From contig NZ_CP134400.1 in NCBI RefSeq assembly GCF_002968285.2, positions 4,402,001 to 4,466,000 of the forward strand: 64,000 nt of DNA, read 5' to 3'. Positions 42,288 to 51,845 of the stretch are shown piece by piece (the first letter of the stretch is position 1; every line of letters starts with the position of its first letter). The notes below the pieces were generated by a model. It searched no databases and was not told the DNA's origin. It saw only the letters and a list, made by a program, of their open reading frames with translations. Origin of the DNA: Mycobacterium sp. ITM-2016-00318 (GTDB taxonomy: Bacteria > Actinomycetota > Actinomycetes > Mycobacteriales > Mycobacteriaceae). The position numbers and the translations under genes were made by a program.

Positions 42288-43169
42288 CTACGACGTCGAG
42301 TTGCCGGACTGGTTCGACGACGACGGCGGCTGCTGCTGCGCCGGCTGGCCGCTCTGCCCCGACTGCGACGACTGCGGCTGGCTGTAGGTCGGGAAGCCGG
42401 TCGGAGGGGTCGGCGGGCCGCCGTGCTGACCGATCGCGGAGAAACCGCCCGTCGAGGAGCCCGCGCCGGAGTAGCCGCCGCTGTACTGGCCCGGATAGGG
42501 CGGACGCTGCTGCCCCGGGCCCTGGCCCTGCCCCTGCGGGGCGGCGTGCTGGCCGTAGTACTGGTTCGGCTGGCCGTAGGGGCCGTAGTTCGGCTGCTGC
42601 TCGTGCTTCGGCTTCGGCACCGGCGCCTTGATGATGCCCGAGTCGAGCAGCAGGGCGCCGATCGCGACTGCGGACTGCAGGAGCGTCAGCAGGACGACGA
42701 CGTAAAGCGCCCAGCCGATGCTCACGCCTTCGGGCTTCTGGATGATCTCGGCGAGCACGAGCAGGAACGACAGCACCGCGACCGCGGCGATGACGCCGAT
42801 GGGCGCCTTCTGCCTCGGCAGCAGGCTGGCGGCGGCGATCAGGCCGGAGACCAGCGCGGCGACGACGGCCATCACGACGCCCTGCGAGGTGCCGCTGGCG
42901 CTGCCCATCTGCGGGAAGTCGCTGCTTTCGATCGTGAACACGTCGCCGAAGCTGAACAGGTACACGAGCAGGCCGAGCACTGCGACGGCAGTGAGCAGGA
43001 TGAACGGCAGTCTGCTCGGGCCTGAGGGCGTGATAGCGGCGGGCGTCTGAACCGACCCCTGCTGATGCTGCTGCTGCTCGACCTTGCCGAACTGCTGGGT
43101 CGGAGCGCTGAACTGAGTCGTGGGCTGCTGGCTGGGCGGATATCCCGAGCTACTGGGCGGGTAGGTCAT
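42288..43169 (-). CDS. 34-kDa antigen family membrane protein (DUF5336, Rv0954-like)
   Basis: 293 residues from ATG 43169. Low-complexity Pro/Gln/Ser termini flank four membrane helices in the middle (LPFILLTAVAVLGLLVYLFS, GVVMAVVAALVSGLIAAASL, IGVIAAVAVLSFLLVLAEII, ALYVVVLLTLLQSAVAIGAL). The C-terminal tail is rich in Gln, Gly, Pro and Tyr. Rv0954 has been linked to the division complex, which fits its place next to perM. Confidence 0.87.
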   Translation of the reverse strand: MTYPPSSSGYPPSQQPTTQFSAPTQQFGKVEQQQHQQGSVQTPAAITPSGPSRLPFILLTAVAVLGLLVYLFSFGDVFTIESSDFPQMGSASGTSQGVVMAVVAALVSGLIAAASLLPRQKAPIGVIAAVAVLSFLLVLAEIIQKPEGVSIGWALYVVVLLTLLQSAVAIGALLLDSGIIKAPVPKPKHEQQPNYGPYGQPNQYYGQHAAPQGQGQGPGQQRPPYPGQYSGGYSGAGSSTGGFSAIGQHGGPPTPPTGFPTYSQPQSSQSGQSGQPAQQQPPSSSNQSGNSTS

Positions 43170-43288
43170 GACCTCTCCTGCTTTGGGTTGGACGCCGCTT
43201 CCGGCGACGCTGCGTGCGCTCACGAACCGATGAACTCATGAACGGCGACCGCATAGGCGAATCGACAACCACGCTAGCGCACGCTGCG

Positions 43289-44418
43289 TTATGCGGACAC
43301 GAGCACAGTAGCGTCGGCCCCCTTATCTTCGGCGTTCTCGATCTCGCGGACGAGTGGAAGCACCCGCGAACCGAAGTAGGAGATCTCCGCTGGAAGTGCA
43401 GGAAGCCGCCGAGAATCAGGTCAACACCTCGTTTGCGGTACGCCGCAATGCGTTCCGCGATCTGCTCGGGCGTGCCGATCAATTGTGTGCGGAACCCGTC
43501 GTTGTACTGCACCAAGTCGTCGAACGAGGAGTCCGCCCACATGCCACGTTTGTCCGCGGTCGAGTTGCCAGCTTGTTGTACGGCGGCTTTGAACCCCTCC
43601 ACAGCCGGGCGGTTGGCCTTGGCGACGATTTCGCGCAGCGTCTCCTTCGCCTCGGCCTGGGTGTCGCGGGCGATGATGAAAGCGTTCAGCCCGAATTTCA
43701 CTTCGCGGCCTGCGGTGCGCGCATGATCGCGGACGTCGACGACCTGTTCGGTCACGCCGTCGAAGTCCTTGCCGTTCGAGAAGTACCAGTCGGCGTAGAG
43801 GCCGCCGTTGCGCCGCGCCGCCGTCGAGTTGCCGCCTTGGAAGATCTCCGGATTCGGGCGGGCGGGCGTGTTGACGGGCTTGGGCTTGAGCGTGAAGTCG
43901 TGGATGCGGTAGAAGTCGCCGCGGAAATCCACGTCGTCCTCGGTCCAGATCTTGCGCAGCACCTGCAGGAACTCCGCGCTGCGGCGGTACCGCTCGTCGT
44001 GTTCCAGCCACGGCTCGCCGAGATGGGTGAACTCGTCCTTGAACCAGCCCGACACCACGTTGACGGCGAAGCGGCCGTTGCTCAGCTGATCGGCGGTCGC
44101 GCCGAGTTTGGCGAGCACGCCTGGCTGCCAGAGCCCGGGGTGGACGGCGGCGATCACCTTGAGTCGTTGGGTGGCCAGCAGCAGCGCGAGGCTGAAGCTG
44201 GTCGACTCGTGCTGGTACTCGGCGCCGTAGCTGGCCTCGTAGCGGACCTGGGACAGCGCGTAGTCGAAACCGTTGTTCTCCGCCGTCTGGGCGAGCTTGA
44301 CGTTGTAGTCGTAGCCCCAGTCGGTGCGCTGTTCGATGTCGCTGGTGACGAGTCCCCCGCTGACATTGGGCACCCAGTACGCGAATTGGATGTTCTCTGC
44401 GATGCGTTCAGTCGTCAT
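43289..44418 (-). CDS. SfnG-type LLM flavin monooxygenase with a frameshift near its 3' end
   Basis: The frame from ATG 44418 matches FMNH2-dependent dimethylsulfone monooxygenases (SfnG) through ILGGFLHFQ: ENIQFAYWVPNVSGGLVTSD, YEASYGAEYQHESTSFSLAL and EIFQGGNSTAARRNGGLYAD. After about 43390 this frame becomes Arg/Ser-rich nonsense that runs into the next gene (to 43150). One frame over, starting at 43387, the expected C-terminus EISYFGSRVLPLVREIE continues and ends at TAA 43289. One missing base at about 43388–43390 explains this. Either the last ~32 residues are lost or the base is a sequencing error. The enzyme would release sulfite or methanesulfinate from organosulfur compounds. Confidence 0.8.
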
Positions 44419-44479
44419 GGTCTGCACCCAACATCGAGCGCGGTCGATCGTCGCGGGTAACGCTCTCGGTGACGGAAAG

Positions 44480-45643
44480 TCAGACCTCGATGATCGGCGT
44501 CGCCGGGATGCCGTTGAAGCGTGACGACGTCACCGACGTGTAGGCGCCCATCATGGGGCTGACGACGACGTCGCCGACGTTCAGAGTCGGCATCGGGTAG
44601 TCGCGTGCGATCACGTCGGCGCTGTCGCAGGTCGGTCCGGCCAGCGTCACGGGATCGTGGCCGGTGACGTCGTCGACGATCTCGCGCAGCGCAAGGATCG
44701 GCGGGTGCACGTCCTCGGTCATCACGTTCGAGTAGCTGCCGTAGATGCCGTCGTCGAGGTAGTGCCACTGGCGGCCGTCGCGCACAGCGCTGCCGACCAC
44801 GCCGGTCAACAGCGTCATGCTGTCGGCGGCCAGGAAGCGGCCCGGCTCGGCCATCAACGTGAACTCGTCGCGCCGGTCCCCGAGCTCCTCGTCGACGACG
44901 GCCGCGATGGTGTCGATGGCCGGCATCGTCTCGCGATAGGTGAGAGGGAAGCCGCCGCCGATGTCGATGATTCGCGTTGGCATACCGTTTGTTTCGTCGA
45001 TGTGGTCGATGAGGTCGAGGGTGCCGCGCAGAGCGGCGCGGTACGGCTCGGCGGTCGTGCCCTGGCTGCCGACGTGAAAGCTGAACCCGGCGAACTGAAC
45101 TCCGCTCGCCAGTACGTGTTTGACGACGAGTTCCGCGTCGGCGGGATCGACGCCGAACTTCGTCGACAGATCCGACTTCGCGCTCGGGTTGCGGAATGCG
45201 AGCCGCACGAGCACCTGGATGTCGGTGGGCAGGCCCGCGAACTTCTGCGCCTCCGCGGCATTGTCGACGACGAACGTGCGGATACCCGCGATATAGGCGT
45301 GGTCGATGTCGGTCAGCTTCTTGATCGGGTTGGTGTGGAGGCAACGCTCGACGGGAAGACCAAGCGCGGCAATGAGATCGGTCTCGCCACGCGTGGCCAC
45401 GTCGAACCCGCACCCAGCGGCGGCGACAGCCCGCAGCACCGCCGGGTGGGACGATGTTTTCGCCGCGTGATGCAGCCGAAAACCCGTCAGCTGCGAGGCG
45501 AGGAGCCGGGACTGCTCGACGACGCGATAGGGGTCGAGCACCAGCAGCGGGGTGCCGTGCTGCGCGATGAGCGAGCGCCAGCCCTCGGTTTCGCATCGGA
45601 TGCGCAGGTCCTCACGCAACCGCGACCGCAGCGACGGGTTCAC
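44480..45643 (-). CDS. PLP-dependent decarboxylase, ornithine/lysine decarboxylase-like
   Basis: 387 residues from GTG 45643; longer frames overlap the upstream gene. The fold-type III pattern is clear: Lys62 in HHAAKTSSHP, GFDVATRGETDLIAALGL, FSFHVGSQG, IDIGGGFPLTYRE and the EPGR phosphate loop in LMAEPGRFLAADSM. The second-subunit Cys-Asp motif GPTCDSADVI and YGSYSNVMTEDVH resemble eukaryotic-type ornithine decarboxylase rather than LysA. The predicted product is putrescine or cadaverine. Substrate is inferred. It may be cotranscribed with the small gene it overlaps. Confidence 0.82.
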   Translation of the reverse strand: MNPSLRSRLREDLRIRCETEGWRSLIAQHGTPLLVLDPYRVVEQSRLLASQLTGFRLHHAAKTSSHPAVLRAVAAAGCGFDVATRGETDLIAALGLPVERCLHTNPIKKLTDIDHAYIAGIRTFVVDNAAEAQKFAGLPTDIQVLVRLAFRNPSAKSDLSTKFGVDPADAELVVKHVLASGVQFAGFSFHVGSQGTTAEPYRAALRGTLDLIDHIDETNGMPTRIIDIGGGFPLTYRETMPAIDTIAAVVDEELGDRRDEFTLMAEPGRFLAADSMTLLTGVVGSAVRDGRQWHYLDDGIYGSYSNVMTEDVHPPILALREIVDDVTGHDPVTLAGPTCDSADVIARDYPMPTLNVGDVVVSPMMGAYTSVTSSRFNGIPATPIIEV

Positions 45644-45848
45644 CGTCGACCTCCTCGATTGGCTGGCTGCGGACTGCCAACAGGTGTGCGGCGTACGAAC
45701 AGCGCACCCCGTTGACGTAGGCGGTTGCGGCGCCGAGTTCGCCTGCTGCCCAGCCCGCGAGTTCGTTGGGCAGGTAGCGCCGCACCCACTCCATGAGCTT
45801 CTGGCGGTTGGTGCGCGTGGCCTCCATGTCATGGAGTTTCGCGAGCAC
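45612..45848 (-). CDS. Small protein overlapping the decarboxylase gene
   Basis: 78 residues, ending 32 bp inside the decarboxylase gene. The middle looks like a folded helical segment (NRQKLMEWVRRYLPNELAGW, AAGELGAATAYVNGV). A second Met at residue 8 is an alternative start. I do not recognise a family. The overlap suggests translational coupling and perhaps a role with the decarboxylase. Confidence 0.5.
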   Translation of the reverse strand: MLAKLHDMEATRTNRQKLMEWVRRYLPNELAGWAAGELGAATAYVNGVRCSYAAHLLAVRSQPIEEVDGEPVAAVAVA

Positions 45849-45920
45849 CAGCCCGCACGTCGCGAGTAGCCCGCTACCTCAGTTGTCAACGTCGTGGCAC
45901 CCCGGCCTTGCCCCCCAGAC

Positions 45921-45934
45921 TGGAACACGTTCTA
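45921..45934. promoter_or_regulatory. KstR-type palindrome upstream of the LLM gene
   Basis: TGGAACACGTTCTA fits TnnAACnnGTTnnA, the core recognised by KstR, the TetR repressor of sterol catabolism in mycobacteria. It ends 9 bp before the start codon of the LLM oxidoreductase gene. Confidence 0.5.
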
Positions 45935-45943
45935 ATTCGGGGT

Positions 45944-46792
45944 ATGGATTATGGGCTCGTACTCTTCACCAGCGATCGTGGGATCGCCCCTGCTGCGGCG
46001 GCCAAGCTCGCTGACGAGCACGGCTTCACGACGTTCTACGTGCCCGAACACACCCACATTCCGATCAAGCGCCAGGCCGCTCACCCGACCACCGGCGACG
46101 AGTCGCTGCCCGACGACCGCTACATGCGCACCCTCGACCCGTGGGTATCGCTCGGCACCGCCTGCGCCGTCACCTCGCGGGTGCGGCTGTCGACGGCAGT
46201 GGCCCTGCCCGTCGAACACGACCCCATCACGCTGGCCAAGTCGATCGCCACGCTGGACCACCTCTCCGGCGGCCGCGTCAGCCTCGGCGTCGGATTCGGT
46301 TGGAACACCGACGAACTGGCCGACCACAACGTGCCGCCGGGCCGTCGGCGCACCATGCTTCGTGAGTACATCGAGGCGATGCGCGCGCTGTGGACGCAGG
46401 AGGAAGCCGAATTCGACGGCGAGTTCGTGAAATTCGGGCCGTCGTGGGCATGGCCCAAGCCGATCCAGTCGCACATCCCCGTGCTGGTCGGCGCGGCGGG
46501 CACCGAGAAGAACTTCAAGTGGATCGCGCGCTCGGCTGACGGCTGGATCACCACGCCACGCGACTTCGACATCGACGAACCCGTAAAGCTGCTGCAGGAC
46601 ACCTGGGCTGCCGCGGGTCGCCACGGCGCACCGCAGATCGTCGCCCTTGACTTCAAGCCCGACCCCGACAAACTGGCTCACTGGCGCGAACTCGGCGTCA
46701 CCGAAGTCCTGTTCGGCCTCCCCGACAAGACCGAGGACGAGGTCGCCGGTTACGTCGAACGGCTCGCGGGCAAGCTCGCCGCGCTGGTCTGA
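45944..46792 (+). CDS. LLM-class F420-dependent oxidoreductase
   Basis: 282 residues from ATG 45944. The family pattern reads YGLVLFTSDRGIAPAAAAKL, FYVPEHTHIPI, VRLSTAVALPVEHDPITLAK, GRVSLGVGFGWNTDELADHN and IPVLVGAAG. The typical F420-binding residues of TIGR03619-type enzymes are in these segments. Substrate unknown. It corresponds to Rv0953c. Its end overlaps the end of the convergent TetR gene by 43 bp. Confidence 0.88.
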   Translation: MDYGLVLFTSDRGIAPAAAAKLADEHGFTTFYVPEHTHIPIKRQAAHPTTGDESLPDDRYMRTLDPWVSLGTACAVTSRVRLSTAVALPVEHDPITLAKSIATLDHLSGGRVSLGVGFGWNTDELADHNVPPGRRRTMLREYIEAMRALWTQEEAEFDGEFVKFGPSWAWPKPIQSHIPVLVGAAGTEKNFKWIARSADGWITTPRDFDIDEPVKLLQDTWAAAGRHGAPQIVALDFKPDPDKLAHWRELGVTEVLFGLPDKTEDEVAGYVERLAGKLAALV

Positions 46793-47322
46793 GCAGCGCG
46801 CAGCAGTTCGACGAACGCCGCAGCGGCGGCGTCGACGCCCTCGTCGTCCTCGGTGGCGACCAGGTCAAGCAGCAGCCCGCGGATGACCGCCAGCCCGAGC
46901 CGGACAAAAGCGGGATCGGCTGTCGTCGCGTCGACCTCCGCCAGCCACGACTCGACCGCGCCCGGCACCATGCGCGCGTACGGCTGCTCGCCCTGGGCGC
47001 CGCGGGCGTAGCACTCGAAGAACAGTCGCTCGAACGGGCGCAGCTCGGGCCTGCGAACGTCGGCCCACATCGCCGCCACCGCATCGGCGGGCTCGGTGTC
47101 GGCGTCGGGCAGCGTCGACATCTGCCTGCGCTCGATCTCGTCGACGATGGTGAGCAGCAGCTCGTCACGTGACCCGAAGTGATGCAACAGCATTCGATGA
47201 CTGGTGTCGACGGCTTCGGCAATCTCGCGCAGTGAGCGGTCGCCGATGCCGCCGCGGGCGAAGTCGTCGATGAGGGCGTCGAGCAGGTGCTGTCGCCGCT
47301 CGAGGTCAGGAGGTCGAGCCAC
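46750..47322 (-). CDS. TetR-family transcriptional regulator
   Basis: 190 residues from GTG 47322. The HTH reads GGIGDRSLREIAEAVDTSHR followed by MLLHHFGSRDELLLTIVDEI, the classical TetR arrangement. The C-terminal ligand-binding part is helical. It follows a SRPBCC gene with a 17-base overlap. A palindrome at the SRPBCC start is the likely operator, giving autoregulation of the pair. Confidence 0.9.
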   Translation of the reverse strand: MARPPDLERRQHLLDALIDDFARGGIGDRSLREIAEAVDTSHRMLLHHFGSRDELLLTIVDEIERRQMSTLPDADTEPADAVAAMWADVRRPELRPFERLFFECYARGAQGEQPYARMVPGAVESWLAEVDATTADPAFVRLGLAVIRGLLLDLVATEDDEGVDAAAAAFVELLRAAQTSAASLPASRST

Positions 47323-47740
47323 GCAGTTGCTCGCTGCGCGCCTTGAGCCCCTTGGCCTCGAGGTCGAGGTAGCGCTTGGTGGTGCCGCGCATCAGCCGGG
47401 CAACGAGCCCACCGACCGGGCCCTGCTGGTCGAGGCGCTGCTTGACCTGTGCCCGGTCGCCGTCGGGATGGACCTCGTGCATGGCGATCGTCCGGCCGCC
47501 GGGTGAGCGCTGCTCCCACGTCCACGACCGGCCTTCGTCGAGCGCGGTGACCGTCCACACCAGCCTCGGCAGCCGCGGTTGCTTGATCTCGAACCGCTTA
47601 CCGACCGCAAGACCCGGCCCGTCGAGCGCCTTCAGGCTGGTCACCGATGCCGTCCAGGCAGGCCAGCGCTCCACGTCGGAGAAGACGTCCCAGACGAGGT
47701 CCGCGGATGCGTCGATGTCGATGCCGCACTCGGTAATCAT
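47306..47740 (-). CDS. SRPBCC-family (polyketide cyclase/START-like) protein
   Basis: 144 residues. The helix-grip fold is recognisable: ITECGIDIDASADLVWDVFS, VERWPAWTASVTSLKALDGP, GKRFEIKQPRLPRLVWTVTA and GGLVARLMRGTTKRYLDLEA. Such proteins bind hydrophobic ligands or act as cyclases/aromatases. With no space between start codon and operator, the transcript may be leaderless. Cotranscribed with the TetR gene; perhaps both respond to the same small molecule. Confidence 0.85.
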   Translation of the reverse strand: MITECGIDIDASADLVWDVFSDVERWPAWTASVTSLKALDGPGLAVGKRFEIKQPRLPRLVWTVTALDEGRSWTWEQRSPGGRTIAMHEVHPDGDRAQVKQRLDQQGPVGGLVARLMRGTTKRYLDLEAKGLKARSEQLRGSTS

Positions 47741-47756
47741 GTACCAAATGGTACAT
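47739..47756. promoter_or_regulatory. TetR-type operator at the start of the SRPBCC–TetR operon
   Basis: ATGTACC-AAAT-GGTACAT is an 18-bp dyad with 7-bp perfect arms. It overlaps the SRPBCC start codon. TACC-N4-GGTA cores are common TetR operators. Confidence 0.6.
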
Positions 47757-47888
47757 CACGGCCCGGCACGACCGGCGCGTCAATCGCACCCGTTTCGAGT
47801 CCAGAGGACGTGTGGCCAAACGTCGGTGACGGTGACGCGGGCCCCGCGACGGTCGATTTCGACTCATCACTGCCTGCGTGGGATTGGC

Positions 47889-49415
47889 TTAGGTCAGGCG
47901 CGCGCGGTTGCCCTGCTCGGCCGACGTCACGACGATGCGCGCACCGAGCGGATCTCCATCGGACATCAGCCCGACGAGGTCATCGTCTTCCGTGAGAGCC
48001 ATGAACCGGGAGCGATCGGCGTCGAGCCTGCCGATGATGACACCGGTACGCACCGGCCAGTCGTAGCGCACAGAGTAAGTCTCGATCGTCGCGGGGCCGT
48101 CAGCGCGCTCCGTCACCGAAATCGTTGGTAACGAGGCGACCTCGTCGTTGAGTTCGGTGCTGCGATCAGATCGCCAATCGACCGGCAGAGTCGAGTAGAT
48201 TCCCACCGAGTACTTGCTCATCGTTCCGCCGTTTGCGCCGACGAAGCCGAATTGACCCGGCTTGTCGCGCATCTCGGCCACCGTCTCGGCGATCGCGTGC
48301 AGCGAGTAGCTGTTACCGGGTCCGCCGAAATAGGGCAGCCCGCCTGTCAGCGTCAACCCGCGCGGGTCGTCGCCGTCGATCCCCAGCGCCTCGCACATGA
48401 CGAACACCGGGAACGGGAAGCAGCTGTACAGATCGAACGTTGAGATGTCGTCGACACCGATATCCGCCACCTGCAACGCTTCCCGCGCGGCGTGCACGGT
48501 CGCGGGGCTCGCGCCGAGGTCGACGCGATCCAGCAGCGGCTGTTCGACCATGTCGGAGTGTCCGTGGACGTACACCCACTTCTCCTCCGGCACTCCGAGT
48601 CGCCGCGCGGCATCCACCGACATCATCACCACCGCCGCACCCTGATTCACCTGATCGCGCGCGACGAGCAGACGCGGATACGGATCGCAGATCATCCGGT
48701 TGTCGTCGGTGACGGTCACGACCTCGTCGACCGAGCGCTCGACCGGCGATGACGAGAACGGGTTCTTCGCAGCGACTTTCGACATCGGCGCGAACAGCTT
48801 GGCCATGTCCGCCCGGTAGTCCGCGACACTGCGCCCGAGCCGGCTGCGACGCGCGTTGTCCAGCAGCCCGTACTGCACGGGGGCGCCGGTCAGCCCGTGC
48901 TTGATGGTGTACTCGCTGATGTAGTTGAAGATCTGGTGGCCACGGTCTTCCATCTGGCCGTCGATGTGCTCGCTGTGGTCGGGCTTGTCGTCCCGCTTGG
49001 CGAAGGTCCGCAGCGTCGACCCGTTCTCCGAGCCGATGATCACCACCACGTCCGCCGTGCCCGCGGCGATCTCGTTGCCGAATTCCGTGACGAGCTTCTG
49101 CGGGCCCTGTCCGCCGACGGGTTCGATGACCGACCGCCCGGGCTGCACACCGAGGCGCTGCATCACCGACCGCGGATAGTTGTTGGACTTGCCGAGCAGA
49201 ACGGGCATGCCAGCCGAGATCTCGAACTGCCGCAGGCCGACGACCGCGTCGACCGCCTCGGCGACGGCGTCGGCGTCCGCGCCGGTGTCGGCCAGCGCGG
49301 CCCTGACCGCCTCGGCGGCCAGTTCGACCGCGGACATGCCGCGATAGCGGGGATCATCGATGTTCTCGGTGAACTGGCCGACACCGACGATCACCGGGGT
49401 GCGCGGATCAACCAT
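47889..49415 (-). CDS. Thiolase-like protein (SCP2-thiolase-like type 1, TLP1)
   Basis: 508 residues from ATG 49415 behind AGGAGG. The thiolase fold is visible (RTPVIVGVGQFTENIDDPRY, AGTADVVVIIGSENGS, GGLPYFGGPGNSYSLHAIAE with the catalytic-type His). Where thiolases have VCGSG, this protein reads PVGGQG, so the nucleophilic Cys is replaced by Gly. The last ~90 residues (TYSVRYDWPVRTGVIIGRLD) form an extra C-terminal domain as in M. smegmatis TLP1. It is unlikely to be a true acetyl-CoA acetyltransferase. A KstR-like palindrome lies 46 bp upstream. Confidence 0.83.
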   Translation of the reverse strand: MVDPRTPVIVGVGQFTENIDDPRYRGMSAVELAAEAVRAALADTGADADAVAEAVDAVVGLRQFEISAGMPVLLGKSNNYPRSVMQRLGVQPGRSVIEPVGGQGPQKLVTEFGNEIAAGTADVVVIIGSENGSTLRTFAKRDDKPDHSEHIDGQMEDRGHQIFNYISEYTIKHGLTGAPVQYGLLDNARRSRLGRSVADYRADMAKLFAPMSKVAAKNPFSSSPVERSVDEVVTVTDDNRMICDPYPRLLVARDQVNQGAAVVMMSVDAARRLGVPEEKWVYVHGHSDMVEQPLLDRVDLGASPATVHAAREALQVADIGVDDISTFDLYSCFPFPVFVMCEALGIDGDDPRGLTLTGGLPYFGGPGNSYSLHAIAETVAEMRDKPGQFGFVGANGGTMSKYSVGIYSTLPVDWRSDRSTELNDEVASLPTISVTERADGPATIETYSVRYDWPVRTGVIIGRLDADRSRFMALTEDDDLVGLMSDGDPLGARIVVTSAEQGNRARLT

Positions 49416-49460
49416 CACAGACCTCCTGGCGACTGTTAATTCGTCAGGCTAACTGAATAC

Positions 49461-49474
49461 TGGAACGTGTTCCT
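49461..49474. promoter_or_regulatory. KstR-type palindrome upstream of the thiolase-like gene
   Basis: TGGAACGTGTTCCT matches TnnAACnnGTTnnA at all but the last position and contains the near-palindrome GGAACGTGTTCC. It lies 46 bp upstream of the TLP1 start codon, in the gap to sucD. Confidence 0.45.
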
Positions 49475-49507
49475 AATCGACAGCGGCGTCCGTCACATCC
49501 GTGACAG

Positions 49508-50410
49508 CTACTGGCCCTGCAGGATCTCCCGAGCCAGGTTCGCGGTCTCCGACGGCGTCTTGCCGACCTTGACGCCCGCGGCCTCCAGCGCTTCCTTCTT
49601 GGCGGACGCGGTACCCGACGAGCCGGACACGATCGCGCCAGCGTGCCCCATCGTCTTGCCCTCCGGCGCGGTGAATCCCGCGACGTAGCCGACGACCGGC
49701 TTGGACACGTTGGCCTTGATGTAGTCGGCCGCGCGCTCCTCGGCGTCGCCGCCGATCTCGCCGATCATCACGATGACCTTGGTGTCGGGATCCTTCTCGA
49801 ACGCCTCGATGGCGTCGATGTGGGTGGTGCCGATGACCGGGTCGCCGCCGATGCCGATCGCCGTCGAGAAGCCGAAGTCGCGCAGCTCGAACATCATCTG
49901 ATAGGTCAGCGTGCCGGACTTCGACACCAGGCCGACCGGGCCGGGGCCGGTGATGTTGGCAGGTGTGATGCCCGCCAGCGCCTCGCCCGGCGTGATGATG
50001 CCCGGGCAGTTCGGCCCGATGATCCGGGTCTTGTGACCCTTCTCGACGTTGTAGGCCCACGCATATGCACTGTCCTGCACCGGAATTCCCTCGGTGATGA
50101 CGACCAGCAGCGGGATCTCGGCGTCGATGGCCTCGATGATCGCGTCCTTGGCGAACTTCGGCGGCACGAAGACGACCGACACGTCGGCGCCGGTCTCCTT
50201 CATCGCCTCCGCGACGCTGCCGAACACCGGCAGCTCGACATCGTTGCCGCCGGAGTCCTTGTGCGACACCGTCGTTCCCGCCTTGCGGGCGTTGACGCCG
50301 CCGACGAGCTGGGTGCCTGCCTTCAGCATCAGCGCCGTGTGCTTGGTGCCCTCGCCACCGGTGATGCCCTGGACGATGACCTTGGAGTTCTTGTTCAAGA
50401 AAATAGACAT
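49508..50410 (-). CDS. sucD: Succinyl-CoA synthetase alpha subunit
   Basis: 300 residues. CoA-binding Rossmann start: [20 protein letters not shown]. Further marks are [17 protein letters not shown] and the phosphohistidine in [13 protein letters not shown]. With SucC it converts succinyl-CoA, ADP/GDP and phosphate to succinate and ATP/GTP. It is 12 bp after sucC. Rv0952 orthologue. Confidence 0.97.
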   Translation of the reverse strand: MSIFLNKNSKVIVQGITGGEGTKHTALMLKAGTQLVGGVNARKAGTTVSHKDSGGNDVELPVFGSVAEAMKETGADVSVVFVPPKFAKDAIIEAIDAEIPLLVVITEGIPVQDSAYAWAYNVEKGHKTRIIGPNCPGIITPGEALAGITPANITGPGPVGLVSKSGTLTYQMMFELRDFGFSTAIGIGGDPVIGTTHIDAIEAFEKDPDTKVIVMIGEIGGDAEERAADYIKANVSKPVVGYVAGFTAPEGKTMGHAGAIVSGSSGTASAKKEALEAAGVKVGKTPSETANLAREILQGQ

Positions 50411-50422
50411 GTCAACAGTCCC

Positions 50423-51586
<1,164 letters not shown>

Positions 51587-51845
51587 CAGCTCGCTGTCTG
51601 TTAGAAACCACTGTCTATTTGACTTTGACTCGTCCACCCGACGGGCTCGGGGGAACTTTATCGACACCAGTTGAGATCGCCGACATCGCCCACCGCTCAT
51701 GTGGCAGATGTCACCGGGGGCCGCAGGGTGATACGAGTCACAATCGGCGATGGAATACTCTCTCCGGTTGCAACGGGCATTGGGATTTGGTTAACGTCGT
51801 CCGGTCTAGATCACGTTTAGGTCACGACTAGAAGGATATTTCAGC

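Noticed and set aside
51727..51742. CRP-like site GGTGA-N6-TCACA between sucC and the M23 peptidase gene
   Set aside because: One mismatch to the consensus and about 100–140 bp from both starts; too weak to list as a feature, although the position is suggestive.
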